A stretch of 37,049 nt of DNA from Bacteroidales bacterium. Lineage in GTDB: Bacteria; Bacteroidota; Bacteroidia; Bacteroidales; UBA12077. The stretch is from NCBI GenBank assembly GCA_018334675.1, contig JAGXLL010000003.1, positions 1 to 37,049 of the forward strand. The letters run 5' to 3'. The notes below the pieces were generated by a model. It was not told where the DNA came from. It did no database searches and saw only the letters and a list, made by a program, of their open reading frames with translations. Positions 17,252-25,077 of the stretch are shown piece after piece; within the stretch, counting starts at the first letter, position 1; the number at the start of each line of letters is the position of its first letter. The translations under genes and the position numbers were made by a program.

Positions 17252-17590
17252 ATAATTATGTCCGAATAACACACAGGCCGCTGTAAAAGTTTACATGCAT
17301 CATGTCTGCATGAAAAACCTGCCAGCCGGCTCCAGGAAAAAACTAGGGCACATTGGATTCCTGCCCTTTTCAATGGGTTTCTTCTATAGGACTGCAAATC
17401 TGCTGGGAGAAGATCCTGCCATTATTCTGCCTCAGGATTTGAAAAGGAAAATCAGGCAGGGTATTTTTTTTTAATCAAAAATATCGTGATATTTGAATGA
17501 CATATTCCATGTCCGGCACGATATTGTCAAACAGTTCATGAGTTGCCAGTTTAATATGAACCAGAAATACAACCCTTTAAAAGATCGATT
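17252..17590 (+). other. Intergenic stretch with palindromic motifs upstream of the lactonase gene
   Basis: Between the divergent AsmA-like and lactonase genes. A 59-codon open frame at 17295-17474 on the plus strand has no ribosome binding site and no recognisable product. The notable part is 17479-17524: AAATATC-GT-GATATTT is a perfect inverted repeat (17479-17494), and ATATCGTG (17481-17488) recurs inverted as CACGATAT (17517-17524). This looks like a regulator site about 65-110 bases before the lactonase start. Confidence 0.45.
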
Positions 17591-18727
17591 ATGAAAATTT
17601 GGTATGTTTTTGTGGCCCTGTTGTTTTGGGGAGCTTGTCTCTCCTGCGGACCGGAGGAGAGAAACAGGAACACCCATTCCTTTTATGTAGGTACATATAC
17701 CGATGGGGAAAGCCAGGGTATATATAAATACATCCTTCAGCCGGACGGGACGCTTCAACCTACCGGTTTAGCAGCCATATCCAACAATCCATCCTTTCTG
17801 GCCATGAGTAGGGACAAAAGATATCTTTTGGCAGTAAACGAGATAAACCGGAACGGGACGGGGAGGGTCAACTCCTATCGGATAAAAGACGACACCCTTC
17901 ATATGATTAGTCAAAGCCCTTCCGGCGGAGCACATCCCTGTTTCGTTGGGGTCAATGAAGCTGGATTTGTCCTTGTGGCCAACTATACAGGAGGCAATAC
18001 AGGTTTACTCAAGATAGATGAGGAAGGAGTACTATCAGACTTGCTGGATCTTAAGCAGCATCAGGGAAGTGGCATCACCCCGAGGCAAAAAGGGCCTCAT
18101 GCCCATTCGGCCTGGTTTGAGCCCGGGGGAAACGGTGTAATATCAGTCGATCTGGGCACCAATGAACTGTGGTTTTTCCAAATGGATGCCACCCGGCAAA
18201 TCCTGGAACCGTCCAATCAACAAAAACTTAGTATGACACCAGGTGCCGGTCCGCGTCACCTGGTCTTCCACCCTCATAACCCCTGGATTTATGTGGTCAA
18301 CGAACTGAATGCAACCGTTACACTGGTGCGCAGAACATCTGCAGGCCGCTACGAAAAGGCGGGTTCGGTATCCACCCTCCCGGAAGGATATGAAGGGACC
18401 AATAAATGTGCAGATATCCGCATCTCGGGGGATGGTAAATTTGTATATGCTTCCAATCGCGGACACAACAGCATCGCCATCTTCCAAGTCGATGAAAACG
18501 ATGGGAGCCTTCATCCCCGGGGTCACCAATCTGTTCAGGGGAAGTGGCCCCGCAACTTCTCGCTTTCACCGGAAGGAAAATACCTTATAGTTGCCAATCG
18601 ACACAGCAACAACCTGGTATCTTTCAAAAGGGATCCCTCTACAGGCCTTTTGACCTATTCCGATCAGACAGAAGCACCCGCTCCGGTTTGCATCTTATTC
18701 CGAAATGGAACAGTAAGGAAAAACTGA
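17591..18727 (+). CDS. Lactonase-family beta-propeller protein (6-phosphogluconolactonase YbhE type), probable lipoprotein
   Basis: 378 residues. The N-terminus is a signal peptide with cysteines at 17 and 20 (FWGACLSC), so lipoprotein export is likely although the lipobox is not perfect. The mature part is a seven-bladed propeller of the lactonase family: FYVGTYTDGESQGIYKY, NPSFLAMSRDKRYLLAVNE, GAHPCFVGVNEAGFVLVANYTGG, GPHAHSAWFEPGG, GPRHLVFHPHNPWIYVVNEL, DGKFVYASNRGHNSIAIF, and FSLSPEGKYLIVANRHSNNLV. Cytoplasmic YbhE hydrolyses 6-phosphogluconolactone in the pentose phosphate pathway. The export signal argues that this one acts on an extracytoplasmic lactone or sugar acid instead (inference). 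No operon partner; the tRNA-Arg promoter follows. Confidence 0.88.
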   Translation: MKIWYVFVALLFWGACLSCGPEERNRNTHSFYVGTYTDGESQGIYKYILQPDGTLQPTGLAAISNNPSFLAMSRDKRYLLAVNEINRNGTGRVNSYRIKDDTLHMISQSPSGGAHPCFVGVNEAGFVLVANYTGGNTGLLKIDEEGVLSDLLDLKQHQGSGITPRQKGPHAHSAWFEPGGNGVISVDLGTNELWFFQMDATRQILEPSNQQKLSMTPGAGPRHLVFHPHNPWIYVVNELNATVTLVRRTSAGRYEKAGSVSTLPEGYEGTNKCADIRISGDGKFVYASNRGHNSIAIFQVDENDGSLHPRGHQSVQGKWPRNFSLSPEGKYLIVANRHSNNLVSFKRDPSTGLLTYSDQTEAPAPVCILFRNGTVRKN

Positions 18728-18805
18728 GCGGGAGCAAAATATCTTAATTCTTGCATGGACAGGTGTATTTCCTTAAAAAATTTCAGGTGAATGGGGAAAA
18801 TTTTA

Positions 18806-18813
18806 TATATTTG
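18806..18813 (+). promoter_or_regulatory. -7 element of the tRNA-Arg(ACG) promoter
   Basis: TATATTTG fits TAnnTTTG, about 46 bases before the tRNA. A TTTC at 18781-18784 is a possible degenerate -33 element (21-base spacing). Confidence 0.6.
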
Positions 18814-18859
18814 CATTCCGGTTACAGCCGGAACGCGAAAACCTTTATAATTTTAATTT

Positions 18860-18933
<74 letters not shown>

Positions 18934-18939
18934 CTTATC

Positions 18940-18963
18940 CCCCGCCGCCGGCGGGGTTTTTTA
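18940..18963 (+). terminator. Terminator after tRNA-Arg(ACG)
   Basis: CCCCGCC (18940-18946) pairs with GGCGGGG (18950-18956) around a 3-base loop, followed by a T run. Confidence 0.88.
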
Positions 18964-19322
18964 TTTTTATTTTGATCAAACACACCCAATCCTTATCCTG
19001 ATCATCAGGGGGCTTTTCTGCAGAGACCGGTTCTTTGCCCTTGCCATGAATTTATTTACCTTGTACCCATTTACCACTTTCCCGGGGATTGAACCAGGAG
19101 ACTTCATAATCATTGCCCGCTGGAAGTTGTATTGACCTTCATCCTGTACTTTACTTTTGCTCCATGAATTCAGGATCAACAATATGACCGCCACTCTAAA
19201 CGGGAGGAGGATTTCTTTTTGCATCTCCAATGAGGCGTTGATTGGGATAACAAAACAATCAAATATTTCGAAAAAGGTTGACCCGCTTACTGCCAGGGCA
19301 AAGAATCGAAGTGCTTCGTATA
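18964..19322. other. Spacer between the two tRNA-Arg genes, no convincing gene
   Basis: Open frames on both strands (about 65-85 codons) have no signal or domain I recognise. They share the peptide ARAKNRS because an 11-mer, AGGGCAAAGAA, occurs once on each strand (minus near 19035-19045, plus near 19302-19312) inside an imperfect inverted repeat of about 18 bases. A small hairpin, CGAAG-TG-CTTCG, follows at about 19308-19319. The stretch looks like decayed or non-coding sequence between duplicated tRNA genes. Confidence 0.4.
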
Positions 19323-19353
19323 TTTGTCCGGCAGGGATATTTTTGTATCTTTG
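19323..19353 (+). promoter_or_regulatory. Promoter of tRNA-Arg(CCG)
   Basis: TTTG (19323-19326), 19-base spacer, TATCTTTG (19346-19353): a textbook Bacteroidota -33/-7 pair. A second -7-like element, TATTTTTG, lies at 19338-19345 immediately before it. Confidence 0.8.
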
Positions 19354-19396
19354 AGGCGCTGCTCAAGCAGCTTAAACAGCATCATAAGAAGAACAC

Positions 19397-19470
19397 GAAC
19401 CTGTAGCTCAATTGGATAGAGTATCTGACTCCGGATCAGAAGGTTGGGGGTTCGAGTCCCCCCTGGTTCA
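19397..19470 (+). tRNA. tRNA-Arg (anticodon CCG)
   Basis: 74 bases, cloverleaf with anticodon stem TCTGA/TCAGA around CTCCGGA, giving anticodon CCG for codon CGG. T-stem GGGGG/CCCCC, loop TTCGAGT. The acceptor stem GAACCTG/CTGGTTC has a T-T mismatch at positions 6-67, and the D-stem closes with a G-T pair (GCTC/GAGT). It differs from the ACG gene at only about eight positions, so the two are probably duplicates with anticodon divergence. CCA is not encoded. The mismatch is unusual but the flanking promoter and terminator argue for a live gene. Confidence 0.93.
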
Positions 19471-19480
19471 CATACCCCGC

Positions 19481-19508
19481 CGTCCGGCAGCGGCCGGACG
19501 TTTTTTTT
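19481..19508 (+). terminator. Terminator after tRNA-Arg(CCG)
   Basis: CGTCCGGC (19481-19488) pairs perfectly with GCCGGACG (19493-19500) around loop AGCG, followed by eight T residues. Confidence 0.93.
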
Positions 19509-19928
19509 GATTTAGTTAAAGCCCCCATACATTCCAAATAACAGAATTCTTTCAACAACGACTTCATCACCTAAGGATTTAAGGCAATAGGGATTGCGTT
19601 TGACGTTAGTCTGAACGACCAGGTATCTCCATGCGGATATTATTCATTAATCTTTTCAAAATGAATGAATAAGGACTCATATGAGCCATCTGTCAAATTC
19701 TTTTCTATAATTCTTGACTATATCAATCGATCTCCCCACTTTTGAATATGGCAGATCCTGTAACAGAAAAAAATTGCAACCCTCGCAAACCCTTGCCAAT
19801 AGAGAAATAAAAACCATCTTTGCCTTCAGGATGCCTAAGTATTTGCACCATATTTTCAAATACATTCGTTTTAAAAGGAACGAAATCCGGATTTACACGT
19901 AAAGGATAAAACAGAAAGAAAAAATCCA
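19509..19928. other. 420-base stretch without a convincing gene
   Basis: A/T-rich. Open frames of 60-70 codons exist on both strands at 19677-19929; none has a ribosome binding site or a domain I recognise. Two overlapping minus-strand frames could be pieces of one older gene joined by a frameshift. No TAnnTTTG element precedes the phosphatase gene at 19929, so its promoter is not identified. Confidence 0.35.
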
Positions 19929-20699
19929 ATGCTCAGCCAAAGCAGCGATGAAACCTTAAGCAGTTTCCGCTATGCCAAACGGGTTCAGAAGGCATTGTTG
20001 CCCGATGAGAAAGATATGAAGAAGCTTCTGGGGGACTATTTCCTGATTTACAAACCCCTGAACATCATCGGTGGTGACTTCTACTGGGGGGCCCGAAAAA
20101 AAGACCACATCCTGGTCAGCGTAGCAGACTGCACCGGCCATGGTATCACCGGAGCCCTCATCACCATGCTGGGCATCAATGCGCTAAATGAAATTGTGAG
20201 AAATCAGGATGAATACCAGCCCGATATTATTCTCAACAAATTACGCAGTCTGATCGTGGGAGAACTCAATGAATCGGATAATCTCAATCATTTCGACGGA
20301 ATTGATATTTCCTTGTGCTCTATCGATCCCAAGAGCAAAACCCTTCAAATTGCCGGAGCCAACAATCAGACCTTGCTGGTGCGCCAAAAAGAGATGGTAG
20401 AGATCAAAGGAAACAACATGCCCCTTGGGCCCTATTGGGATGAAAAAGATTTCACCCTCCGCAAGGTGGAATACCAAGCGGGCGACATCCTATACCTTTT
20501 TACGGATGGCTACAAAGATCAGTTTGGTGAGAAAATTGACAAAAAATTCGGGAAGAAGCGTTTTAAGGATCTCATCCGCCACATAAGAAGCAAGGACCTA
20601 TCCGAACAAAAAAAGACCCTTGAAGAGAACTTCCAGCAATGGAAAGGCGAAAAAGAACAGGTAGATGATCTCACCGTTATGGCCGTTAGATTGGGATAA
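19929..20699 (+). CDS. Free-standing SpoIIE/PP2C-type serine phosphatase
   Basis: 256 residues, almost exactly one SpoIIE (PPM) phosphatase domain. Blocks in order: SFRYAKRVQKALLPDEKDMKKLL (linker helix), YKPLNIIGGDFYW with the first metal-binding Asp in GGDFYW, VADCTGHGITGALITMLG with Asp in DCTGHG, FDGIDISLC, LQIAGANNQTLLV, LYLFTDGYKDQFG (Asp in TDGY), and VDDLTVMAVRLG (Asp in DDL). In Bacteroidota this domain normally sits at the end of long TPR, GAF or two-component sensor proteins, so a stand-alone copy is odd. It may dephosphorylate an anti-anti-sigma-like partner, but none is encoded nearby. In-frame sequence upstream of the ATG is open for only 18 codons. Confidence 0.9.
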   Translation: MLSQSSDETLSSFRYAKRVQKALLPDEKDMKKLLGDYFLIYKPLNIIGGDFYWGARKKDHILVSVADCTGHGITGALITMLGINALNEIVRNQDEYQPDIILNKLRSLIVGELNESDNLNHFDGIDISLCSIDPKSKTLQIAGANNQTLLVRQKEMVEIKGNNMPLGPYWDEKDFTLRKVEYQAGDILYLFTDGYKDQFGEKIDKKFGKKRFKDLIRHIRSKDLSEQKKTLEENFQQWKGEKEQVDDLTVMAVRLG

Positions 20700-20898
20700 T
20701 GACCAAACAATACAACTTGCTTTAGATTTTAACGCCAACACCCTGCCAGTCAACTCCTAACAGCACCCCACCGCCAGGCTGATCAACCTTTTTAAAGGGC
20801 GGGCTTTTGAAGCATATCATGGGTAACAACCAGATGTATACCCGGCTTCTCCAGGAGAAAGGACTAAAACAAGAACTTACTCTCATCGGGATGGTTTT

Positions 20899-22698
20899 TC
20901 ACTGGTAATGCTGGGCCTGCGTGCGATATAGCTGGGCATAACGTCCCTCCTGCTCCATGAGTTGCCGGTGGGTTCCTTCCTCGCGGATGGTGTTGTGGTC
21001 AAGCACATAAATATAGTCGACCATGCTGATGGTGGTAAAGCGATGGCTAATGACGATGGCCGTTCTACCCCGGATCAGTTCCTTAAACCGGCTGAATACT
21101 TCCTGCTCAGTTTCAGGATCCATCGAGCTTGAGGGCTCGTCAAGGATGTACAAGCCTGCATCCCGAAAGTAAGCCCGGGCGATGGCCAGCTTCTGCCACT
21201 CACCAATGCTTAATTCAGCACTGTTGTTGAACAGATTGCCGAGATAGGTGTCATAATCTTGTGGAAGGGAACGGATCCGCTTCTCTACTCCGGCCTGGCG
21301 GGCCGATTGTGCCAGGTGGTTATAGTCGTATGGCTTGCCGATATCACCGAACCAAATGTTCTCACCGGCCGTCAGGTGATAATGGATAAAATCCTGAAAC
21401 ATTACGCTCACATTATCAAAAACCTGTTCTTTAGGCATATCCCGCAGATTCACTCCGTTAAAAAGCACGGATCCCCTGGTGGGATCATAAAATCTGCAAA
21501 GCAGTTTGATCAGTGTGGTCTTGCCTGCACCGTTCTCTCCTACAAAAGCCACCGTTTTTCCAGCAGGTATGTGAAGATTTAGGTTCTCAAGCACCATCTT
21601 ATCTGTATTGGGATAGCGGAAGTCTATATTATTCAGGGTAATATCCACAGGCTGTTTGATGGTGGGGGCAGTTTGCGCAGGGGCTACCACGCGGGGCTTG
21701 AGCTGAAGGAATTCAAAAAGGTTATCCAAAAAAAGGTTCTGTTCATAAAGCTTGGAGAAGCCGTCCATCAAGCTCTTGAGAAAAGTAAACCCCCTGCGGA
21801 TCACCAAAAAATACATCACCAGCGAGCCAATGGTTATCTCACCCTCTATGGCATCGAGGGTGAGCCAGGCAAAAGCCCCAAAAATGGCTACTGCCGCCAA
21901 CATATGGCTCACAGTCTCGTACAGGGTTTTCTTTCGCAGCAGGTAGTATTTCTTGTTCCAGATCTTATCGCGCAAACCAGCAAATTGTCTTCTGCAATAA
22001 GGAGCCAGTCCAAAAAGTCGTAGTTCCTTGGTGAAGCCTTTCTCGGTGAGGATCCGGTTAAAATAAAAGATCTTCCGCAAGTCTTCGGTGTGTCTTCGAA
22101 AAAGACGATAATTGCGTTCGTTGTAACGAAACTTGATGTATACGGCGGGCAACACGGCTACAGCTAAAACCAGGATGATGAGCCAGTTCAGGAATGAAAG
22201 CATCAACGCTACCGTGAGCAGAGAGATGGTGTTTTGTATCACCGTGATCAACCCGGTAATGATCTGCTGCGGACGATAACGCGATTCCTGTTCTGCCCGG
22301 AAGATGATATCGTGATGATGCGGTTCCTCAAAATACTCCAGATCCAAGGTAGAAGCCTTGTTCTGGATCTTCTCGAACATCAGATCTTCAATCTGCCGGG
22401 TGTGCTTCTCCTTGATGAAATTGAACCAGGAACCGATGGCTGAATTCAAAAAAAACACAATACCGGTGGCGATGATGATCCAGATGATTCCTTCCAGCCC
22501 GTGCCCTTCTGTTCCCTTTTCCACGGCAGCCGTTACCTGATCGACCAGCAGCTTGATCAGGTAGATCAATCCCAGTGGCATAACACCCATCACAGTGGCT
22601 GTGAGGATATGCAGGATCGTCCACCGTGGAGAATGATGATAGATGAATTGAAAGGTACGACTTATATTGCCAAGTGAGTTCCTCCAGATGCGATGCAT
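20899..22698 (-). CDS. ABC exporter, fused membrane and ATP-binding domains
   Basis: 599 residues, half-size ABC exporter that should work as a homodimer. The transmembrane domain spans about residues 1-335 (helices near LHILTATVMGVMPLGLIYLI, IIWIIIATGIVFFL, SLLTVALMLSFLNWLIILV, MLAAVAIFGAFAWL). The ATPase part has Walker A GENGAGKTT, Q-loop MFQDFIHYH, signature LSIGEWQKLAIARA, Walker B LYILDEP and switch ISHRF. The signature LSIGEWQ departs from LSGGQ but is seen in a subgroup of bacterial peptide/lipid exporters. Substrate unknown. It lies 46 bases downstream of a DUF2007-like gene and is probably transcribed with it from the TATCTTTG promoter at 22990-22997. Confidence 0.92.
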   Translation of the reverse strand: MHRIWRNSLGNISRTFQFIYHHSPRWTILHILTATVMGVMPLGLIYLIKLLVDQVTAAVEKGTEGHGLEGIIWIIIATGIVFFLNSAIGSWFNFIKEKHTRQIEDLMFEKIQNKASTLDLEYFEEPHHHDIIFRAEQESRYRPQQIITGLITVIQNTISLLTVALMLSFLNWLIILVLAVAVLPAVYIKFRYNERNYRLFRRHTEDLRKIFYFNRILTEKGFTKELRLFGLAPYCRRQFAGLRDKIWNKKYYLLRKKTLYETVSHMLAAVAIFGAFAWLTLDAIEGEITIGSLVMYFLVIRRGFTFLKSLMDGFSKLYEQNLFLDNLFEFLQLKPRVVAPAQTAPTIKQPVDITLNNIDFRYPNTDKMVLENLNLHIPAGKTVAFVGENGAGKTTLIKLLCRFYDPTRGSVLFNGVNLRDMPKEQVFDNVSVMFQDFIHYHLTAGENIWFGDIGKPYDYNHLAQSARQAGVEKRIRSLPQDYDTYLGNLFNNSAELSIGEWQKLAIARAYFRDAGLYILDEPSSSMDPETEQEVFSRFKELIRGRTAIVISHRFTTISMVDYIYVLDHNTIREEGTHRQLMEQEGRYAQLYRTQAQHYQ

Positions 22699-22744
22699 AT
22701 TGAAAAGAATTTATCGCTATAGGGCATCTTACCCCAGTACTGCC

Positions 22745-22963
22745 TTACTCTTTCATATTATCGTAGAGCGACAGGATCTTTTCCCGGTAATTTTCAGGAG
22801 CCTCCAAATGCCCCCACCCCCTCACCGTCTGAAAGATACCGTCGTATACCGAGTCATGATAGGAACGCACCACATGAGGGATATTTTCTTCATCCAGCAT
22901 GGAAGAGAGACGCTGAGCTTCCATCTCGTTTTCTAGGGTCAGTATTTTGATATAGGATTCCAT
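22745..22963 (-). CDS. DUF2007-like small protein
   Basis: 72 residues. The pattern fits the small DUF2007 family (proposed signal-transducing, ferredoxin-like fold): YIKILTLENEMEAQRLSSML, then DEENIPHVVRSYHDSVYDG, then a closing WGHLEAPENYREKILSLYD. Family members are often described as putative PII-like regulators, but the role is not established. It is transcribed ahead of the ABC exporter and may modulate or accompany it. Family assignment rests on the order of blocks E-x-x-EAQRL / IPHVV / EDxxxA-like ending and is moderate. Confidence 0.7.
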   Translation of the reverse strand: MESYIKILTLENEMEAQRLSSMLDEENIPHVVRSYHDSVYDGIFQTVRGWGHLEAPENYREKILSLYDNMKE

Positions 22964-22989
22964 AAAGAACGCGTTTAATGATAAATCTT

Positions 22990-23021
22990 CAAAGATATAT
23001 AAAATTAAGGATTAATCCTTA
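22990..23021 (-). promoter_or_regulatory. Promoter and 16-base palindrome upstream of the DUF2007/ABC exporter genes
   Basis: On the minus strand TATCTTTG (22990-22997) fits TAnnTTTG. Just upstream, TAAGGATTAATCCTTA (23006-23021) is a perfect 16-base palindrome, placed where a -33 element would be. It is a likely operator for a dimeric regulator (inference). Confidence 0.55.
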
Positions 23022-23144
23022 GCATCTGATAGCGCGCTCGAAGAAACGCTGGTATTTGCTTAGCACTGACAGATGCTGTGAACGATCACCGGACTTTTTT
23101 GTTAAACAAGCATAAAACCCATTATCAACTAAAAAAATACCAGA

Positions 23145-24299
23145 ATGCATATGTTAAAGACCTTTATTCCAACCACCATGGTGCTGATGTTGATCATCGG
23201 TTCCTGTGTCAACGGGCAAAATGAACAAATCGTCAATGCGCCGGCCGACATTGACGAGGGTAAGCTTTACCTTGATCTGATTGATATGCCGGAAGGATTT
23301 CACATCGAAACCTATGCCACCGACCTGGATGATGCGCGCTCCATGGCAAAGGGGCCCCGGGGCAACATCTTCGTGGGCAACAGAACGGAAGATAAGGTAT
23401 ATCTGCTCAGAGACACCAATGGTGATTTCAGGGCTGATGAAAGGCACCTGCTCGTAGACGGGCTGAATATGCCCAATGGTGTGGCCTATCACCAGGGAGA
23501 TCTATACGTGGCTGAAGTCAACAGGATACTGAAATTTCCTGATATCATGAACAATTATCGCCAGGAACCTTCCTTTAAGGTGATCTACGACGAGTATCCC
23601 ACCGACCGGCATCACGGATGGAAGTACATCTCCTTCGGTCCGGATGGAAAGCTATATGTGCCGGTGGGCGCTCCCTGTAACATCTGCGATTCCGAAAAGG
23701 ATATCTATGCCACCATCACCCGGATGGATCGCGACGGCAGCAACATAGAGATATATGCAGAAGGCATACGCAACACGGTGGGTTTTACCTGGCACCCGCA
23801 AACCGGTGAACTCTGGTTTACCGATAATGGCCGGGACCGCATGGGCGATAACCGCCCCCCCGACGAACTCAATAAAGCAGCAGAAAAAGGATTGCATTTC
23901 GGATATCCCTATTGTCATGGCAAAGACATCTCTGACCCCCAATTCGGTAGTGGTAAGAGCTGCCAGAACTATGTCGAACCTGAACAGGAACTTGGGCCTC
24001 ATGTAGCAGCCCTGGGTATGATCTTCTATACCGGTGATATGTTTCCGGAATCCTATAAAAACCAGATCCTCATTGCCGAGCATGGGAGCTGGAACCGTTC
24101 AGAGAAGATCGGTTACCGCATCATGCAAGTAAGCATGGAGAATGGCCAGGCACAAAACTACCAGCCTTTTGCCGAAGGCTGGCTTCAGGGGGAACAGGTT
24201 TGGGGCCGACCGGTAGATATAGTGCAGCTGCACGACGGCTCCCTTTTGGTTTCTGATGATTATGGTGATGCCATATATCGCATCACCTACCAGAAATAG
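23145..24299 (+). CDS. PQQ-dependent sugar dehydrogenase-like lipoprotein (sorbosone dehydrogenase family)
   Basis: 384 residues; start at 23145 or the ATG two codons later. Lipobox IGSC in MLIIGSCVNGQ. The propeller fold of soluble glucose/sorbosone dehydrogenases is clear: GPRGNIFVGNR, NMPNGVAYHQGDLYVAEVNRILKF, HHGWKYISFGPDGKLYVPVGAPCN, AEGIRNTVGFTWHPQTGELWFTDNGRD, PPDELN, HFGYPYCHG, ALGMIFYTGDMFP, ILIAEHGSWNRS and GRPVDIVQLHDGSLLVSDDYGDAIYRI. The His, Arg and Asn residues that bind PQQ in the family appear in HHGWKY, GIRNT and TDNGRD. It probably oxidises a sugar aldehyde outside the cytoplasm, but many Bacteroidota members are uncharacterised. Its end overlaps the convergent racemase gene by 17 bases. 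Confidence 0.88.
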   Translation: MHMLKTFIPTTMVLMLIIGSCVNGQNEQIVNAPADIDEGKLYLDLIDMPEGFHIETYATDLDDARSMAKGPRGNIFVGNRTEDKVYLLRDTNGDFRADERHLLVDGLNMPNGVAYHQGDLYVAEVNRILKFPDIMNNYRQEPSFKVIYDEYPTDRHHGWKYISFGPDGKLYVPVGAPCNICDSEKDIYATITRMDRDGSNIEIYAEGIRNTVGFTWHPQTGELWFTDNGRDRMGDNRPPDELNKAAEKGLHFGYPYCHGKDISDPQFGSGKSCQNYVEPEQELGPHVAALGMIFYTGDMFPESYKNQILIAEHGSWNRSEKIGYRIMQVSMENGQAQNYQPFAEGWLQGEQVWGRPVDIVQLHDGSLLVSDDYGDAIYRITYQK

Positions 24300-25077
24300 A
24301 GTTAAAATCAAAACCGCTTTCTTTCAATGGCTTGAGTTTTTCCGGATAGCTTTGAGCAATCAGGCTTCTGGCAAGAATAGCTGTAGCATCAAATAATGGA
24401 AGATCTTCCAGCATATGGTAGGGCAGCGCATAGGATATTTCCGTGCATCCAAGAACGATAGCCTGAGCGCCTCTGTCCTTAAGATGACGAAGTCCGCGGA
24501 CCAGCTGATTCCTGGCCCGTTGGGTTACCGGGTGCGAACGGGCTTTTATGCCATATGATCCATCATAAATAGCTGCATGAATCTGCTGCTGCGCATCCTG
24601 CAGGGGACTGACAGGTATAAGTCCGTTTCCCTCCAGCACCCTGCCATAGATTTCCTTTTCCCAGGTTCCGGTAGTGGACAATATCCCTATCTTCTCCAAT
24701 CCCTGAAACTCCGTAACGATAAAAGAAGCCACCTCCGAAATCATATTCAACAGGCGTATGCTGGAGCCCTGTTCCTGGAGGTTCTGTTCAATAACACCAA
24801 AAATGGGGTCAGCATGCATGGTGTTGCATGGTATACCCACCACAGTGGCTCCGAGCTTTTCCAGCTGAAGAATGATTTCGGTGACCGCAGAGGCGGGGTT
24901 GTCCTGTACCCGGCCCAGCAAGTATTCGGTCCGGTCAGCGATCCGGCCCGGAAAAGACAACAGGGCAACCGGCAGATGCTCCTGATCGCGCCCGGCCAGG
25001 GTTTGGGTAAAGATCTTTGTGGTCAGATCGAGGCCTGCAAAAGGCCCTACACCTCCTACTATCCCAATCAACTTCAT
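24283..25077 (-). CDS. Aspartate/glutamate racemase family protein
   Basis: 264 residues. The fold is the two-domain Asp/Glu racemase superfamily: MKLIGIVGGVGPFAGLDL at the N-terminus, the first catalytic cysteine in VVGIPCNTMHA, the second in VLGCTEISYALP. Members racemise Asp or Glu (or hydantoins) without cofactor using these two Cys. The long N-terminal GGVGPFAG replaces the GGMG of typical aspartate racemases. The gene overlaps the S58 peptidase stop as ATGA (25074-25077), so the two are coupled, and its 3' end overlaps the convergent dehydrogenase gene by 17 bases. It may supply D-amino acids to, or recycle them from, peptides handled by the peptidase (inference). Confidence 0.88.
   Translation of the reverse strand: MKLIGIVGGVGPFAGLDLTTKIFTQTLAGRDQEHLPVALLSFPGRIADRTEYLLGRVQDNPASAVTEIILQLEKLGATVVGIPCNTMHADPIFGVIEQNLQEQGSSIRLLNMISEVASFIVTEFQGLEKIGILSTTGTWEKEIYGRVLEGNGLIPVSPLQDAQQQIHAAIYDGSYGIKARSHPVTQRARNQLVRGLRHLKDRGAQAIVLGCTEISYALPYHMLEDLPLFDATAILARSLIAQSYPEKLKPLKESGFDFNSISGR

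Noticed and set aside
17295-17474. 59-codon open frame upstream of the lactonase gene (MHHVCMKNLPAGSRK...)
   Set aside because: No ribosome binding site or promoter, and the peptide is not recognisable.
18976-19354. Short open frames on both strands between the two tRNA-Arg genes
   Set aside because: They share a heptapeptide only because of an inverted 11-mer; no integrase, transposase or other domain visible.
20700-20898. Short peptide-like frames (ARLINLFKGRAFEAYHG; TRLLQEKGLKQELTLIG) after the phosphatase gene
   Set aside because: Both are under 30 codons and in different frames. They may be a gene remnant, but nothing identifies it.
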